Shown: piece by piece, positions 47,026 to 57,641 of the stretch
How positions within the stretch are numbered: position 1 is the first letter of the stretch
Layout: every line of letters starts with the position of its first letter
Source: Cepaea nemoralis
Taxonomy: Eukaryota; Mollusca; Gastropoda; Stylommatophora; Helicidae
Length of the DNA: 64,000 nucleotides
Assembly (NCBI GenBank): GCA_014155875.1
Contig: JACEFZ010018349.1
Location: forward strand, 62,001 to 126,000
Direction of reading: 5' to 3'
Position numbers and translations under genes: made by a program
Notes under the pieces: generated by a model
Databases searched by the model: none
The model's input: the letters and a program-made list of their open reading frames with translations, nothing else
Told to the model about the DNA's origin: nothing

Positions 47026-48868
47026 GGGCCCATTATGAAAGCAAATAGTAGCAACACTGTGGCCTCTCGTGCATGTCATAAAAGGCCGAAAAAGGAAGGT
47101 TGGCGTGGGATTGCGCATCTCATCCTGTACACAACGTTAGCTACAATATTCAGTCTTGAATAAGTCTATAAAGGCTTAGCATGAGTCGATTGGTATTTAT
47201 GCTCATTTGGGAGATAAAAGGCAGAAGCAGAAGAAAACAGCAGTGGATGAGCTGTGGTGGTATAGTAGATTGTTTGCGTACTTACCAACACGGTGGTAGA
47301 GAATTCAATCAAAACTGTTAAAATGAAATAACATATTTCCACTTCCCTATAAATATTTCTCAAGGGAGATAAACAATACTTTATTTTGAATATAAAATGT
47401 TTTCATTTTCATGCTCTCCCTTGTCTATACTTCGAACAAGGCAAGTCGCAAAAGTTAATTTTTCCCAACATGGGTATACAGGGAGATGTTAAAGTGAAAC
47501 CTAAAGCATATACTGACACAGAGGGCCAAGTGTTAAGTTTTAACAAATCCTAGATTATGGCACTGCAAAGTGAGGTGACCAGATTCATTTCCTGTCACCT
47601 TTAATTTCCCAGAAACAGTATCCGTTTCATACGGCTTTTCAATGTCACAGTATGTCATAACTGCATGATAATCCAATTCTGCTAATTTCGAGCTTTGAAC
47701 ATGGACTTTATCTGATCAAGACATGACACTAACCACTACTCCACGATTCCTGATCTTCGGGTATGGAATATTGATACAGTATAACATAAATGGGCCTTAG
47801 AAGGTTCCAGCAGTAAGCTTCAACTCTGCACAAATCTGAACACAGTGCACTTGTATGACTGTGTGATGAAGTTGTTTCTTGTATGTCTATGTGATGTAGT
47901 TGTTTCTTACATGTTTGTGTGATGAACTTTCTTGCTTGTATGTGTGATGTAGTTTCTTGCATATCCATGTGATGTACTTTCTTGCTTGTCCATGTGATGT
48001 ACTTTCTTGCATGTCTGAGTGACACACATGCACACACACACACAAATACACTTACAAAAACAGTTAAGTTGAAGACAAAAGAAAACTGAAATGCATTAAA
48101 ACTGTTTGAGTTCATATTTACAATATTATTACATTTGACAGGCACAGTTGAAATATCATGGCAAGATAACTCTTGATTAAAGTTTTACTTGGCTAACAAA
48201 GTGTTTTTAGAATATCAAAAATCAAAACTAAGCAAAAACAAAATACAAAACAGAATGTTGTTACATTAAATGATAAGCACTGAAAGACCACCACAACTCA
48301 CTGAATGAATTACATTTTGCTGATGTTTAGGAGTTAAATACACAATGACAAAGAAAAATTGCAAAACCATATAAATGCTTTATCTGAGGTATGTATATAA
48401 TATATAATATGAAGGGCAAAATCTCAAATACAGAAATCACAAAAATGTGTACATCATCAACGCACTTTATAGTACATATATGTAACACCATCGTCATGAA
48501 GCTAATGTAAAATAACCAGAAATAATCCTTTGCAGGATGTTGATATCATCATGAAGCTAATATAAAATAACCAGAAATAATCCTTTGCAGGATGTTGATA
48601 TCATCATGAAGCTAATATAAAATAACCAGAAATAATCCTTTGCAGAATGTTGATATCATCATGGCCTCCTTAAAAGTCTATTAATCTCTCATCAGTTCTC
48701 CTGCCTCATGCACCCTCAGTCTTAAGGTTTCTGCAAAGCCCTGCGTTCATCTTTGTGCTGGTCTATTTCTCCAGGAACTGTGTCCTCCATTACTATTCTG
48801 AGCAACTGTGACTTTTAATATGTCCAAAGGAGTTGCTGCGGGTAGAAACATTACGTCTCTTCGTTTAA
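47026..48868. other. Intergenic DNA with two short tandem arrays
   Basis: 47850-48030 has five to six diverged ~32-bp units (catgtgatgtactttcttgc type). 48493-48660 has three near-identical 55-bp units (tcatgaagctaatataaaat, then aaccagaaataatcctttgc). No gene seen. Confidence 0.5.
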
Positions 48869-50147
48869 TACTATAGTTACTGGGACGTTGTAAGACAGTT
48901 CATAACGAAGGCTCGAAAAGGTTTGTCAGCAATGAGAGTCATGGCAACTGTCAATATCGAGCAAAGACTGCTAATACTTCTGTTCCAAGGACTTGTGCTT
49001 TCACGCATCGAGTATGCCCTGGCCATCCTCACTGCCAGCCCCACACAGATTGGAAGACTTGAAAAGGTACAAAACGAAGCCATGTGCATCATTTTGGGCT
49101 GCACGAGAGACACCAGCTGTGTAGCAATGAGATACCTCCTTGACTTCCCGACAATGGAACACAGGATCAAGATCTGGAGAGCTCGTGCATACTTAAAAAT
49201 AAGTGCAGATGAGCAGCACCCTCTGCATGACGCTATATTCAGAGAAAAGGGTGACAGGCTAAAGAGGGGCAAGTCATGGATGGGTCGGGCGGAAGATGTC
49301 ATCAGACAGGTCTGCAGTCTTACCAGTATCAACCCCGGCAAAGAATGGGTGCCAGTGCCTCCAGCTTTTAAGTGCACTTTCTCCTGCATTATCACACTCG
49401 ACAGACGGTGCAGAGAGCAGAACCCTGCCGCTGTCAATGCAGAGGTTAACGCGCTCATCTATGAACACTCAGATAGCCCCAAAGTGCTCATCTATACAGA
49501 TGGATCTGTTGTAAAGCAGCAGAGAAGTGCGTGGGCATTTACAGCCCCTTCAGCGGGCCGAACCGTTCAAGAATCCAGTGGTGCCCACTCTATGACCACG
49601 AGCAGCATTGGAGGTGATGGCAGTTACACAGGCTTTCGTATGGCTGGAATCACAGCATTATACCAACGTGTGTGTACTAAGTGATTCAATGAGCATGATT
49701 CAAAAGGTCGAAGCTGGATCTGTACGTAGACAGTGGACTGAGTCGCTGCGGAAGTCTGTTGTCCGTAAAATCACCTTCATCTTCGTCCCGGAACATGCGG
49801 GAGTCGAGGAAAATGAACGAGCTGATAAACTGGCTGGCTCTGCACCCCCTGCAGATGGCCAGCCCATGGATCGTGCCGATGTTATTAATATCCTCAAAGA
49901 TATGGCGAGAACAGAGGACTTTGACGTCAGTGATTCCACATCGCTGTCCAGGATGAAAGACTTGGGAGTAAGAATCGGCACAGCCAGACGCGAGAGGTAC
50001 ATCAGGAAAACAAAGCGCCTCATCAACCAACACAGAACTGGCACTATTAGCCACCGGACGCTGATGCATATGCTGGGGGGAGGATCTGAGCACCTATGGA
50101 CATGTCCGGAGTGCAATGAAGATACCCCAACTGATAACTGATAACTG
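48869..50147 (+). pseudogene. Non-LTR retroelement 3' end: RT thumb and RNase H
   Basis: The frame to ~49600 has LSRIEYALAILTASPTQIGR and LEKVQNEAMCIILG (polymerase thumb/C-terminus), then VLIYTDGSVVKQQRSAWAF (RNase H start). A one-base shift near 49600 moves to the next frame, with CVLSDSMSMIQKV, then FVPEHAGVEENERADKLAG (RNase H end), and a WTCPECNEDTP zinc motif before the stop at 50139-50141. The end is a short (ctgataa)n tail. It is a different lineage from the 51236-55088 element. Its last ~110 bases also head the deleted copy at 57497. Confidence 0.78.
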
Positions 50148-50179
50148 TAAGACACAGTACACAGTTTCAATTTACAAGA

Positions 50180-51009
50180 TGTCTTGTCAAGTCAAGAAAG
50201 CTGCTGCAGCATTATCAAAAAAAGCTGCTGCTGCTGTTGCTACATATAAGGATGAGACAAATTCAAATTCTGTTGTGGTGGAAAATTCAGTGGCCGCACA
50301 GGCCAGCAATGCTTCTGACCCTGGCGACGAAGTTGATGCAGATGCAGTGTTTGTATCATGTTCAACACCCCAACAGGGTGCCACAATTGGAACTAAAGAG
50401 AAATTCAATTTCAAACTCGTAAAGAAGCGTAAAAATGAGTATGCCGACGGAGCTGAAACCTTAAAAACACAAAGTTGTAAGGAGACCTGGTCTCAGACGA
50501 TGAGTTAAAGGATATCGTACCTGAAGTAAACAGGGACAACGGCGCATCTGATTTGCAGATAATACAACAAACAATTGCATATATTAAAGTTATGGATAGA
50601 GAGTATGCGAGAAAATATGATAAGTATAGAAAGAGAGCAGATACTTCTGCGCCAACGCTTAAATGACGAGAAAAGAGAGAAGCACATGCAAGAACATCTG
50701 GAAAGAAGTCTGAATGCTCTAGTAAGAAAGAAGGAAGACTTGAGCGTGTGCTTCAATGAAATTCAATTTCGTCTAGTACGTGTAGAAAGAGAAAAGAAGA
50801 ATCTGAAAGAACATCTCTTACGAATTGAAAATAAGAAGGCAGCTCCCCCTCTGCTGTGTGTCCACCGTGACGAGGTAGAGGGGCTTGCGCGTTCCAATGA
50901 CCCCAAGAGCTATGCCGACGGTAGCACAGCTACTGGTAGGGTCACCCATGTCGGACAGGTCAAGGGAGAGGGACCAGACGAAGAGACACACAAACCTGCT
51001 GCCTTGTAG
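50180..51009 (+). pseudogene. ORF1-like HLH/coiled-coil protein, left copy, frame-broken
   Basis: It starts MSCQVKKAAAALSKK, an Ala/Lys-rich N-terminus. It then breaks at 50508 because four bases present in the right copy (near 57967) are missing, and breaks again near 50597. The continuing frame 50575-51009 carries the coiled coil (REQILLRQRLNDEKRE... EREKKNLKEHLLRIENKK) and runs ~60 codons further than the right copy before its stop at 51007-51009. See the right copy for domain reasoning. It may be the element's RNA-binding ORF1 or a captured host gene. Confidence 0.5.
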
Positions 51010-51230
51010 GTAGGCTGGGGACAGTCAAAGGCTAGGGAAAGCACCCCGAATAAATGCTTGTCGAAATCGGATGTACTGAGCCACAGGCTTGACAAAGTAG
51101 TGCAACGTAAAACCTGCTGCCTTGTAGGTAGACTGGGGACAGTCAAAGGCTAGGGAAAGCATCCCGAAAAATGCTTGTCGAAATCGGATGTACTGAGCCA
51201 CAGGCTTGACAAAGCAGTGCAACGTAACTT
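50996..51230 (+). repeat. Two 117-bp leader repeats (left copy)
   Basis: Direct repeats start cctgctgccttgtaggtag at 50996 and 51113. Each contains small potential hairpins (aagca...tgctt; agccacaggct). They lie immediately before the endonuclease frame, so they may be promoter repeats such as those amplified in some non-LTR 5' UTRs. The right copy has them at 58477-58711. Confidence 0.8.
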
Positions 51231-51235
51231 AATTC

Positions 51236-52612
51236 ATGATGTCACAAATCAAAATTAATCGTTATGGTGCTAATCCCGCGAAGTCCCATCAGGCGGTGAT
51301 AGTGCCGGGCCCCCTGCCTCGAGGGGGTCCACCCATGACTACTGGTGGTCACCTTCCCCTGTGCTGTGGAGTCAAGGCACAGAGGAGTAGGTTAAGAGCT
51401 ATTGACCAAATACCCCGGACACTCAACATACTACAGTGGAATGCCGAAGGAGTTTACAACAAGAAAGTCTCCCTAACACAGCGTCTTCATAAAGATAGAA
51501 TAGATGTGGCATGCATTCAAGAGACACACCTCAACGCCAATCGCAAATTCTCAGTCAGAGGATATCAGGCCACACGTTTCGACCGCGAAGGACACAAAGG
51601 AGGAGTTCTAATACTTACACGAAATACAATACCTTGCAGCGAAGTATCTGTGATCTCTGACAACCAAACGGAAATTATAGGTGTTGATATAATGATAAAG
51701 GACGTGAAAATAAGAATCTACAATCTGTATAGCCCAGCAGATAAGGACCTTACACTCTCAAACATGAAAATAACTGACACAAACTGCATTATTGTCGGAG
51801 ACTTTAATAGCCGTTCAGAAAGATGGGGATACCCAGATACTGACAAAAGAGGAGATGAATTGGAGGACTGGGAAATAGACTCAAATCTCCATCTACTCAA
51901 CAAAGCGGATGACACACCGAGCTTCTACTCCAGAAGATGGTTTACCACTTCTACTCCAGACTTAGCTTTCTGCACAGGAGACATCCTCCACAAAATCGAT
52001 CGCCATGTGCTGGACCAATTAGCAGGTAGTGACCACAGACCAATCAAGCTTGTAATGAATATGGAGTATGTTCCACAGGAGCAAAAGCCTTTGCCCCGCT
52101 GGAATTACAAACGAGCAGATTGGGACAGATTTGCCATACTAACAGACAAATATTGTGAAAACATAAATACACGATATGGCAACATGAAGCAAATGGTGGA
52201 AAGTCTAAACAGAGCGATAATACAGGCAGCCACTGAGTCTATTCCAAGAGGAGCGAGGAAAAATTACAAACCATACTGGACTGAAGAACTACAAAGTTTG
52301 GAAGACAAAGTTGAAGATGCCAGGAAGACAGCAGAGAGAGAACAAACAACTGAAGCGAACATCTCTCTCAAAGCCATCTCAGCAAAATATAAAAGAACAG
52401 TAAATCATACAACAAGAGATTGTTGGAGGGAAAAAACAGAAAACCTGAATTTTGACAGGGATGGAAACAAACTATGGAAACTAGTGAAAGCCATGAACAA
52501 TGAAGGACCTAGAAACAAACAAATAACAATTAAACAAGGAAATGCCTTGCTTACAGGAAAAAAGGCTAGCAAATGCACTAATGGAACACTATGCAAATGC
52601 AAACCACATTGA
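51236..52612 (+). CDS. AP endonuclease part of the Nimb/Jockey-like polyprotein
   Basis: 458 codons. After a Gly/Pro-rich start (PGPLPRGGPP), the endonuclease begins at ~residue 65 (LNILQWNAEGVYNK). It continues with DVACIQETHL (~90-98), YNLYSPAD (~160), the catalytic IIVGDFNSRSERWG (~185-198), DLAFCTGD (~248) and SDHRPIKL (~271). This set defines the apurinic-type nuclease that nicks the target. A linker to the polymerase follows. The frame is left at ~52555-52562, at a run of six A: one base too many shifts to the RT frame, and this frame ends ~17 codons later. No other lesion is seen. Whether the extra A is real, a sequencing indel or a programmed +1 site is open. Confidence 0.85.
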   Translation: MMSQIKINRYGANPAKSHQAVIVPGPLPRGGPPMTTGGHLPLCCGVKAQRSRLRAIDQIPRTLNILQWNAEGVYNKKVSLTQRLHKDRIDVACIQETHLNANRKFSVRGYQATRFDREGHKGGVLILTRNTIPCSEVSVISDNQTEIIGVDIMIKDVKIRIYNLYSPADKDLTLSNMKITDTNCIIVGDFNSRSERWGYPDTDKRGDELEDWEIDSNLHLLNKADDTPSFYSRRWFTTSTPDLAFCTGDILHKIDRHVLDQLAGSDHRPIKLVMNMEYVPQEQKPLPRWNYKRADWDRFAILTDKYCENINTRYGNMKQMVESLNRAIIQAATESIPRGARKNYKPYWTEELQSLEDKVEDARKTAEREQTTEANISLKAISAKYKRTVNHTTRDCWREKTENLNFDRDGNKLWKLVKAMNNEGPRNKQITIKQGNALLTGKKASKCTNGTLCKCKPH

Positions 52613-55088
52613 TATTACAACCGAACAGAAGAAAGCAATCAAAGACAAACAGATACATCATAGAAATACAGAGACAGCAGCAGAATATATGATGGCAAAT
52701 CTAACAATGGAAGAAATGGAACAGGCAATGAATACCCTAAAAAAGAAGAAATCACCAAGAAAGGATGGAATCACAAATGAAATGCTAATAGGACTAGGCA
52801 CTAAGGCAAAGAAGAAACTACTAGCAGTCCTAAATTACAGCTGGAAGAGAGGAATAGTCCCACAGGCATGGAAGGAAGCTATACTAATACCAGTCCCAAA
52901 GAAAGGAAAAGACCTGGAAGAACCAAATGGCTATCGACCTATCAGTCTACTTAGCTGTGTAGGAAAATTAATGGAACGCATTATCAATGGCAGGCTAACA
53001 TGGCATCTGGAAGAAAACAAACTCTTAACACCACACCAAGCAGGATTCAGAAAGTACAGATCCACTGAAGATCAAATAACCTATATAGCTCAGGAAATAG
53101 AGGATGCCTTCCAAGAGAAAAAGCACACACTAGCGGTCTGGATAGATTTAGAAAAAGCATTTGATAAAGTATGGAAGGAAGGACTGAAAGTAAAACTGCA
53201 AAAAATGCATGTTTGTGGGAATATGTATAAATGGATCAGCCACTACCTTGAGAACAGAACTGCCAGGACAAAAGTACAAGGACAAACAAGCAAAATGATG
53301 CTGTTGGAGCAAGGTGTCCCCCAAGGAGGAGTTCTTTCACCAACATTATTCCTAGCATATATAAATGACATCACGGAAAATTTTCCAGCCAGAGTACACA
53401 CATCATCCTTTGTAGATGACCTAGCCATATGGACATCTGAAGAATATATTAGTACAGCTAACAGCAGAATACAGCAAGCCTTATTAGCACTAGAGGACTG
53501 GTCAAAATCATGGCTAGTGAAGATAAGTGAGGAGAAAACAACATGCACAGTGTTCTCCCTCTCAAATAAAACTCAGCAACCTAAGCTGGTATTGAATGGA
53601 AAAATATTGCGCCATGAAGAAATTCCAAATTATCTAGGAGTCACCTTTGATCGTTGCCTGACATGGAAGACACAGGTTGAGAAAAATCTAACAAGAGCAA
53701 GGCAGAGAATGGCAATCATGAAAAAGCTTGCTGGTACAACGTGGGGAGCAAATAAGAAAGTTCTCAAGAAGTTATATACTGGACGGGTGAGGCCAGTACT
53801 GGAATATGGCATTGCAGCTTGGGCAACAGCAGCTAAGTCAAACTTTAACAAAATAAGTAGAGTCCAAAACCAAGGAATGCGAATCATAACTGGAAGCCTG
53901 AAGACAACGCCTATTAATGAACTAGAAAAGATCACTTGTTTACAACCAATGCAGGACAGAAGAGATAGCAGAGCCCAGCAACAAGCAGAAAAATTTAGAA
54001 GATTGACAGACCGCCCTATGTGTAACAGGTTTAATGGTTTTGGAAAGGGAAGACTGAAGCGTAGCAACTTTGTAGAAACTGCAAAACGAAAGATTAGGGC
54101 AGATCCCATACTTAACATATCAACAGTTAAGCCCATTTACAATGCACACAAATTCCCAGCTTGGAGACAGCAGCAACTGCCTGAGATGATAGAAAACATT
54201 CCTGGTATTGAGAAAAAGAACACTCAGAATGAAACTGAAAGAAGAAATATAACCCTAAATTACATAAAAGAACATTACCCAAGCAGTAACTGGACCCATG
54301 CATATACAGATGGATCAGCCAAAAATTCAATAGAAAATGGAGGAGGAGGAATTCTCCTAAATTTAAAAAATGGAGTGAAAAAAACACAGTCAGTGGCAAC
54401 TGGAAAATTTTCAAGTAACTTCAAAGCGGAGGTGGAGGCTTTGAAAACTGCAGCAGAAATGCTCTTAATGGAGGAAAACAAAGAGAAGCAAATAGCTATC
54501 TTCACAGATGCAAAGTCAGCTGTCTCAATACTGAAGAGCAAAAATAGCACAGAACTAGCTGACCTAAGAGCAGCACTCCATGGTCTATGCCAGAAATCCA
54601 AAATTGTTGTAATACAGTGGATCCCATCACATTGCAGTATACCTGGAAATGAAGAGGCTGACAGACTAGCAAAAGAGGGCGGACGACTACCACAGCCTGA
54701 CATAGACATAACCTATAATGAGGCAAAGAGGTTTATAAAAAGCACCTATAGAGCCAAATGGGAAACAGAGCATCCAGGCCACCAGAAGGATGATGCATAT
54801 TACAAACTCGACCGAAGAGAACAAGTAGCAATCTTCAGACTCCGCACAGGACATAACAGGCTGAAATACCACTTGTTCAATAAACTAAAGATAGGAGATA
54901 CCGATGAATGTAACTGTGGAACTGGTAAAATGACAGCTAAACATTTGCTGCAAGAGTGCCCAATATATGCAGAACAGAGAAAGGTATTTTGGCCCACACC
55001 TGCTTCATTTGAGGACAAGCTCTATGGAGATATCAACAAGCTCAAGTTGACTGCAGCTTACTTTAACTACATTCAGGTTGACATTTAA
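52542..55088 (+). CDS. Reverse transcriptase-RNase H part of the Nimb/Jockey-like polyprotein
   Basis: 848 codons from an internal ATG. True coding enters from the upstream frame near 52562. RT motifs: KDGITNEML (~74), NGYRPISLLS (~128), QAGFRKYRSTEDQI (~166), WIDLEKAFDKVW (~198), QGVPQGGVLSPTLF (~256) and the catalytic FVDD (~288). Thumb: LYTGRVRPVLEYGIAAW (~405). RNase H: AYTDGSAKNS (~587), KAEVEAL (~630), IFTDAKSAV (~655) and QWIPSHCSIPGNEEADRLA (~688). A C-x-C-x8-H-x4-C zinc motif (~790) ends the protein. It synthesises and processes element cDNA at the nicked target. Its integrity implies recent insertion, so this may be a near-active copy. Confidence 0.9.
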   Translation: MPCLQEKRLANALMEHYANANHIDITTEQKKAIKDKQIHHRNTETAAEYMMANLTMEEMEQAMNTLKKKKSPRKDGITNEMLIGLGTKAKKKLLAVLNYSWKRGIVPQAWKEAILIPVPKKGKDLEEPNGYRPISLLSCVGKLMERIINGRLTWHLEENKLLTPHQAGFRKYRSTEDQITYIAQEIEDAFQEKKHTLAVWIDLEKAFDKVWKEGLKVKLQKMHVCGNMYKWISHYLENRTARTKVQGQTSKMMLLEQGVPQGGVLSPTLFLAYINDITENFPARVHTSSFVDDLAIWTSEEYISTANSRIQQALLALEDWSKSWLVKISEEKTTCTVFSLSNKTQQPKLVLNGKILRHEEIPNYLGVTFDRCLTWKTQVEKNLTRARQRMAIMKKLAGTTWGANKKVLKKLYTGRVRPVLEYGIAAWATAAKSNFNKISRVQNQGMRIITGSLKTTPINELEKITCLQPMQDRRDSRAQQQAEKFRRLTDRPMCNRFNGFGKGRLKRSNFVETAKRKIRADPILNISTVKPIYNAHKFPAWRQQQLPEMIENIPGIEKKNTQNETERRNITLNYIKEHYPSSNWTHAYTDGSAKNSIENGGGGILLNLKNGVKKTQSVATGKFSSNFKAEVEALKTAAEMLLMEENKEKQIAIFTDAKSAVSILKSKNSTELADLRAALHGLCQKSKIVVIQWIPSHCSIPGNEEADRLAKEGGRLPQPDIDITYNEAKRFIKSTYRAKWETEHPGHQKDDAYYKLDRREQVAIFRLRTGHNRLKYHLFNKLKIGDTDECNCGTGKMTAKHLLQECPIYAEQRKVFWPTPASFEDKLYGDINKLKLTAAYFNYIQVDI

Positions 55089-55765
55089 AGGTGCATGAAG
55101 AAGTATTTAGACTTCCACACTTCATACCACAAGCATGTCGGTTACACAAGCCTCCCAGAGGCATGAAATGGAATATTGCTTGGATAGCAAATCCATTACG
55201 TGGAAAGTGCGAATCGAAAGCTCACTGTGTGAGCTTCATAAAAGGTGGAAAAAGTGTCCTAGTGGCACAAATGGAATATTGCTCAGATAGCAAATCCATT
55301 ACGTGAAAAGTCCGAATCGAAAGCTCACTATGTGGATGTCATCTGCAGACTGCATTTTTCTGGCTTCCGGAAGAACAGCCTATGGTGAATGGAAGGCCCA
55401 ATATACGGAAGTGAGGCTAAGCAGCCATGTGCAGGACGTGACGATTCCTTGGGTGAGCCCAGTACCAGAGCACTGTGTGTTGGCTCTGCAATTATGGAAG
55501 CCTCCTTGGATGGTGGGGAATGCCCATGATCTGCCCCTGCCTTCCCTAGAGGGCTGACCAGGATGCCTCTGGCTGTTCAATATGGGCCAGCTAGGATGGG
55601 AGATAACACCACAACAATGAGTCTAACGTCCTAAGAAACCCCCGGGAAGGTTAACCCGGTCAACAAATGCCCGCAGAACGGCGCAAGAACGCAGCTCTGC
55701 TGTAAACAAGCACAACGCAATCACGTCCGGGAAAAAACTCTGAATGAACGCAGAAGAAGAAGAAG
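55089..55765 (+). other. 3' UTR of the Nimb-like element with (GAA)n tail
   Basis: It holds two ~110-bp-spaced copies of ggaatattgct-ggatagcaaatccattacgtg (near 55170 and 55271), an inverted cccccgggaaggttaacccgg stretch, and ends in gaagaagaagaag. A (gaa)n tail also ends the RNase H fragment at 46393, which supports this as the element terminus. Confidence 0.7.
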
Positions 55766-56254
55766 ATATGTCCAAAGTATTTCCGTTTCCTAGACGTAAT
55801 GCTTTTTATGACTTAGTTTTATTCAATGTTCAGATCTTGTAGAATGTCAGTATTCGTCTTCTTCTTGGTCCATGATATTCTATGAATGTTTCTATAACAT
55901 TTTAATTCAAAATCCAAATTTGTTTTCTGTAGGGATTATGAACTGGCCATGACTCATTATCCATATGTAGCCAAAGAAAAGAAGTATGATCTCAACTATT
56001 TTACGTGAATGGATCAAAATTGTCTTTGGTCTCATCATTTTTACATTTCTCATTACATTTTCTGTATATATGCTGAACAAGTAGAGGGAGAGAATGCAGC
56101 CCTGCCTTACTTCCCTTTATACCTAAAACCAGTTTGACATTCCCTGGCTGCTTGTTGTTCATGATATAATAATTCAATTAAGTAGGTCAAATGGGAAACT
56201 CCAGATCTATCAAGATGATCTACAATTTCCAATGTTGAACAAAGTCAAATGCCT
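55766..56254. other. Downstream DNA partly copied in the right element
   Basis: 55766-55971 is also present at 59235-59431, i.e. it travelled with the retrotransposed copy. After that, 55972-56254 is unique-looking. No gene seen. Confidence 0.6.
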
Positions 56255-56571
56255 TACTTTCATCATCATCATCATTTGCCATGCCGATATAAGCGTGGGC
56301 GGTCATGTTTCGCCATCTCACTCGATCACCAGAGTCGTGGTTTCTTTGCCTTCCCCTTGTTCTCTTCCCCTCGATCTTGCCAGTTGTCACCAATTCCTCC
56401 AATTTATTTCTTCTCATAGCGTGACTAAAAAATATTGACAGTCTACATCTAATTTCTCTAATCAGTTTACTATGTTCATTTATTTCTTGTAGGACCTGGT
56501 CATTGGTTTTTCTGTCTGTCCATGGTATTCTTCGCATTTTCCTCAGAAACCACATCTCCACAGCCATCAGA
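56255..56571 (-). mobile_element. RTE 3'-end fragment, minus strand
   Basis: The minus-strand reading has MAVEMWFLRKMRRIPWTDRK and GKIEGKRTRGRQ, the C-terminus of RTE. The tail is (gat)n at 56260-56275. Compare with 42570-42935. Confidence 0.8.
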
Positions 56572-57150
56572 TTTTTTACTTTAGCCTTACTTTATGATGG
56601 CTCACTTTAGTCTATACATAACATCGAAGTCAAACAGGTTCAAGAATTCAAAATGGTACAAGCATCTTCAAGTCATTTTCCACAGAAGATGGGAGACAAG
56701 TGATAGTCATCAGCCAGGATCCTCTTCATTGCCCTCCAGACAGGTCCACACTCTTATCTCCACCTCAACATCTACACCAGAGGATATTAACTAATCCTAC
56801 CAGGTCTGTGTTGGTTAATCACGTCTTGGGCTCTTGACACAGTGTTCATGTCTGGCAGATCCCCACTTCACTCCCATCACCTTCACTCTGGACAAGTGTT
56901 CAACAGCATATGCCTTCCAACACTCTGCTAACAGTACCAAACGTAGATGATATCTAAGTTGCAAGAGAAGAATCTCATAGCATCTTAAATAAAATGCTAG
57001 AGATAAATTGATGTCTTCACAAGACGACACTGTATTAGAAAAGCATAACATTCCCTGCACTGAACTAATAGAGACGCAACAAAGAGATTCAGACTTCTTG
57101 TAAGAATGAAGCCAGATCAGCCACGTTTATGTCCCTACAATCCAAGAAGC
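56572..57150. other. Intergenic DNA, nothing recognised
   Basis: No motif-bearing frame, RNA gene or known repeat found. Confidence 0.4.
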
Positions 57151-57345
57151 TCAGGCTATAAAGTTTGAGGAAGACTTAAAATTAGAAGTATTGATTCCAA
57201 TAAGTGAATATTCTCTCTCTTTCTCTTTCCTTTGCCCTTTATTCCCCCATTCCTTGGGGCACAGACCCTTAACCAACTCACTCCAAGTCATCCTATCTTT
57301 GGCTATCTCCTGCAGCTCGCTCCATGTTCTCCCGTTATTATACAT
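57151..57345 (-). mobile_element. Non-LTR polymerase C-terminal fragment
   Basis: Minus-strand GRTWSELQEIAKDRMTWSEL followed by VKGLCP resembles the extreme C-terminus of AP-endonuclease-type non-LTR polymerases (an RxxWRxLV-type ending). Short and 5'-truncated. Confidence 0.5.
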
Positions 57346-57641
57346 TTCTCTTCTGCATGTCTTTTAAGAGCTTCCTTTATACTTTTTTTTACCAGCTCAG
57401 TACATAATCCTGCATACCACTTTCAAAACATAGCTGCGGCCGATTTGGCAGCAGATCGCCTTGTGTTGGTTTTTATAACATGGTATGAGTGCCTGTTGTT
57501 CTGGCACTATTAGCCACCGGACGCTGATGCATATGCTGGGGGGAGGATCTGAGCACCTATGGACATGTCCGGAGAGCAATGAAGATACCCCAACTGATAA
57601 CTGATAACTGTAAGACACAGTACACAGTTTCAATTTACAAG

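Larger units (their letters stand above)
50037..55971 (+). mobile_element. Nimb/Jockey-like non-LTR element, near-complete, with flanks shared by its copy
   Basis: The segment holds, in order: end of the upstream RNase H fragment, ORF1-like frame, 5' leader with two 117-bp repeats, endonuclease/RT/RNase H polyprotein, 3' UTR, (gaa)n tail at 55753-55765, and ~200 bases of downstream DNA. All of this except 51516-55563 reappears at 57497-59431. The canonical element probably ends at the (gaa)n tail, so the copied unit includes DNA on both sides of it. The true 5' end is not established. Confidence 0.75.
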
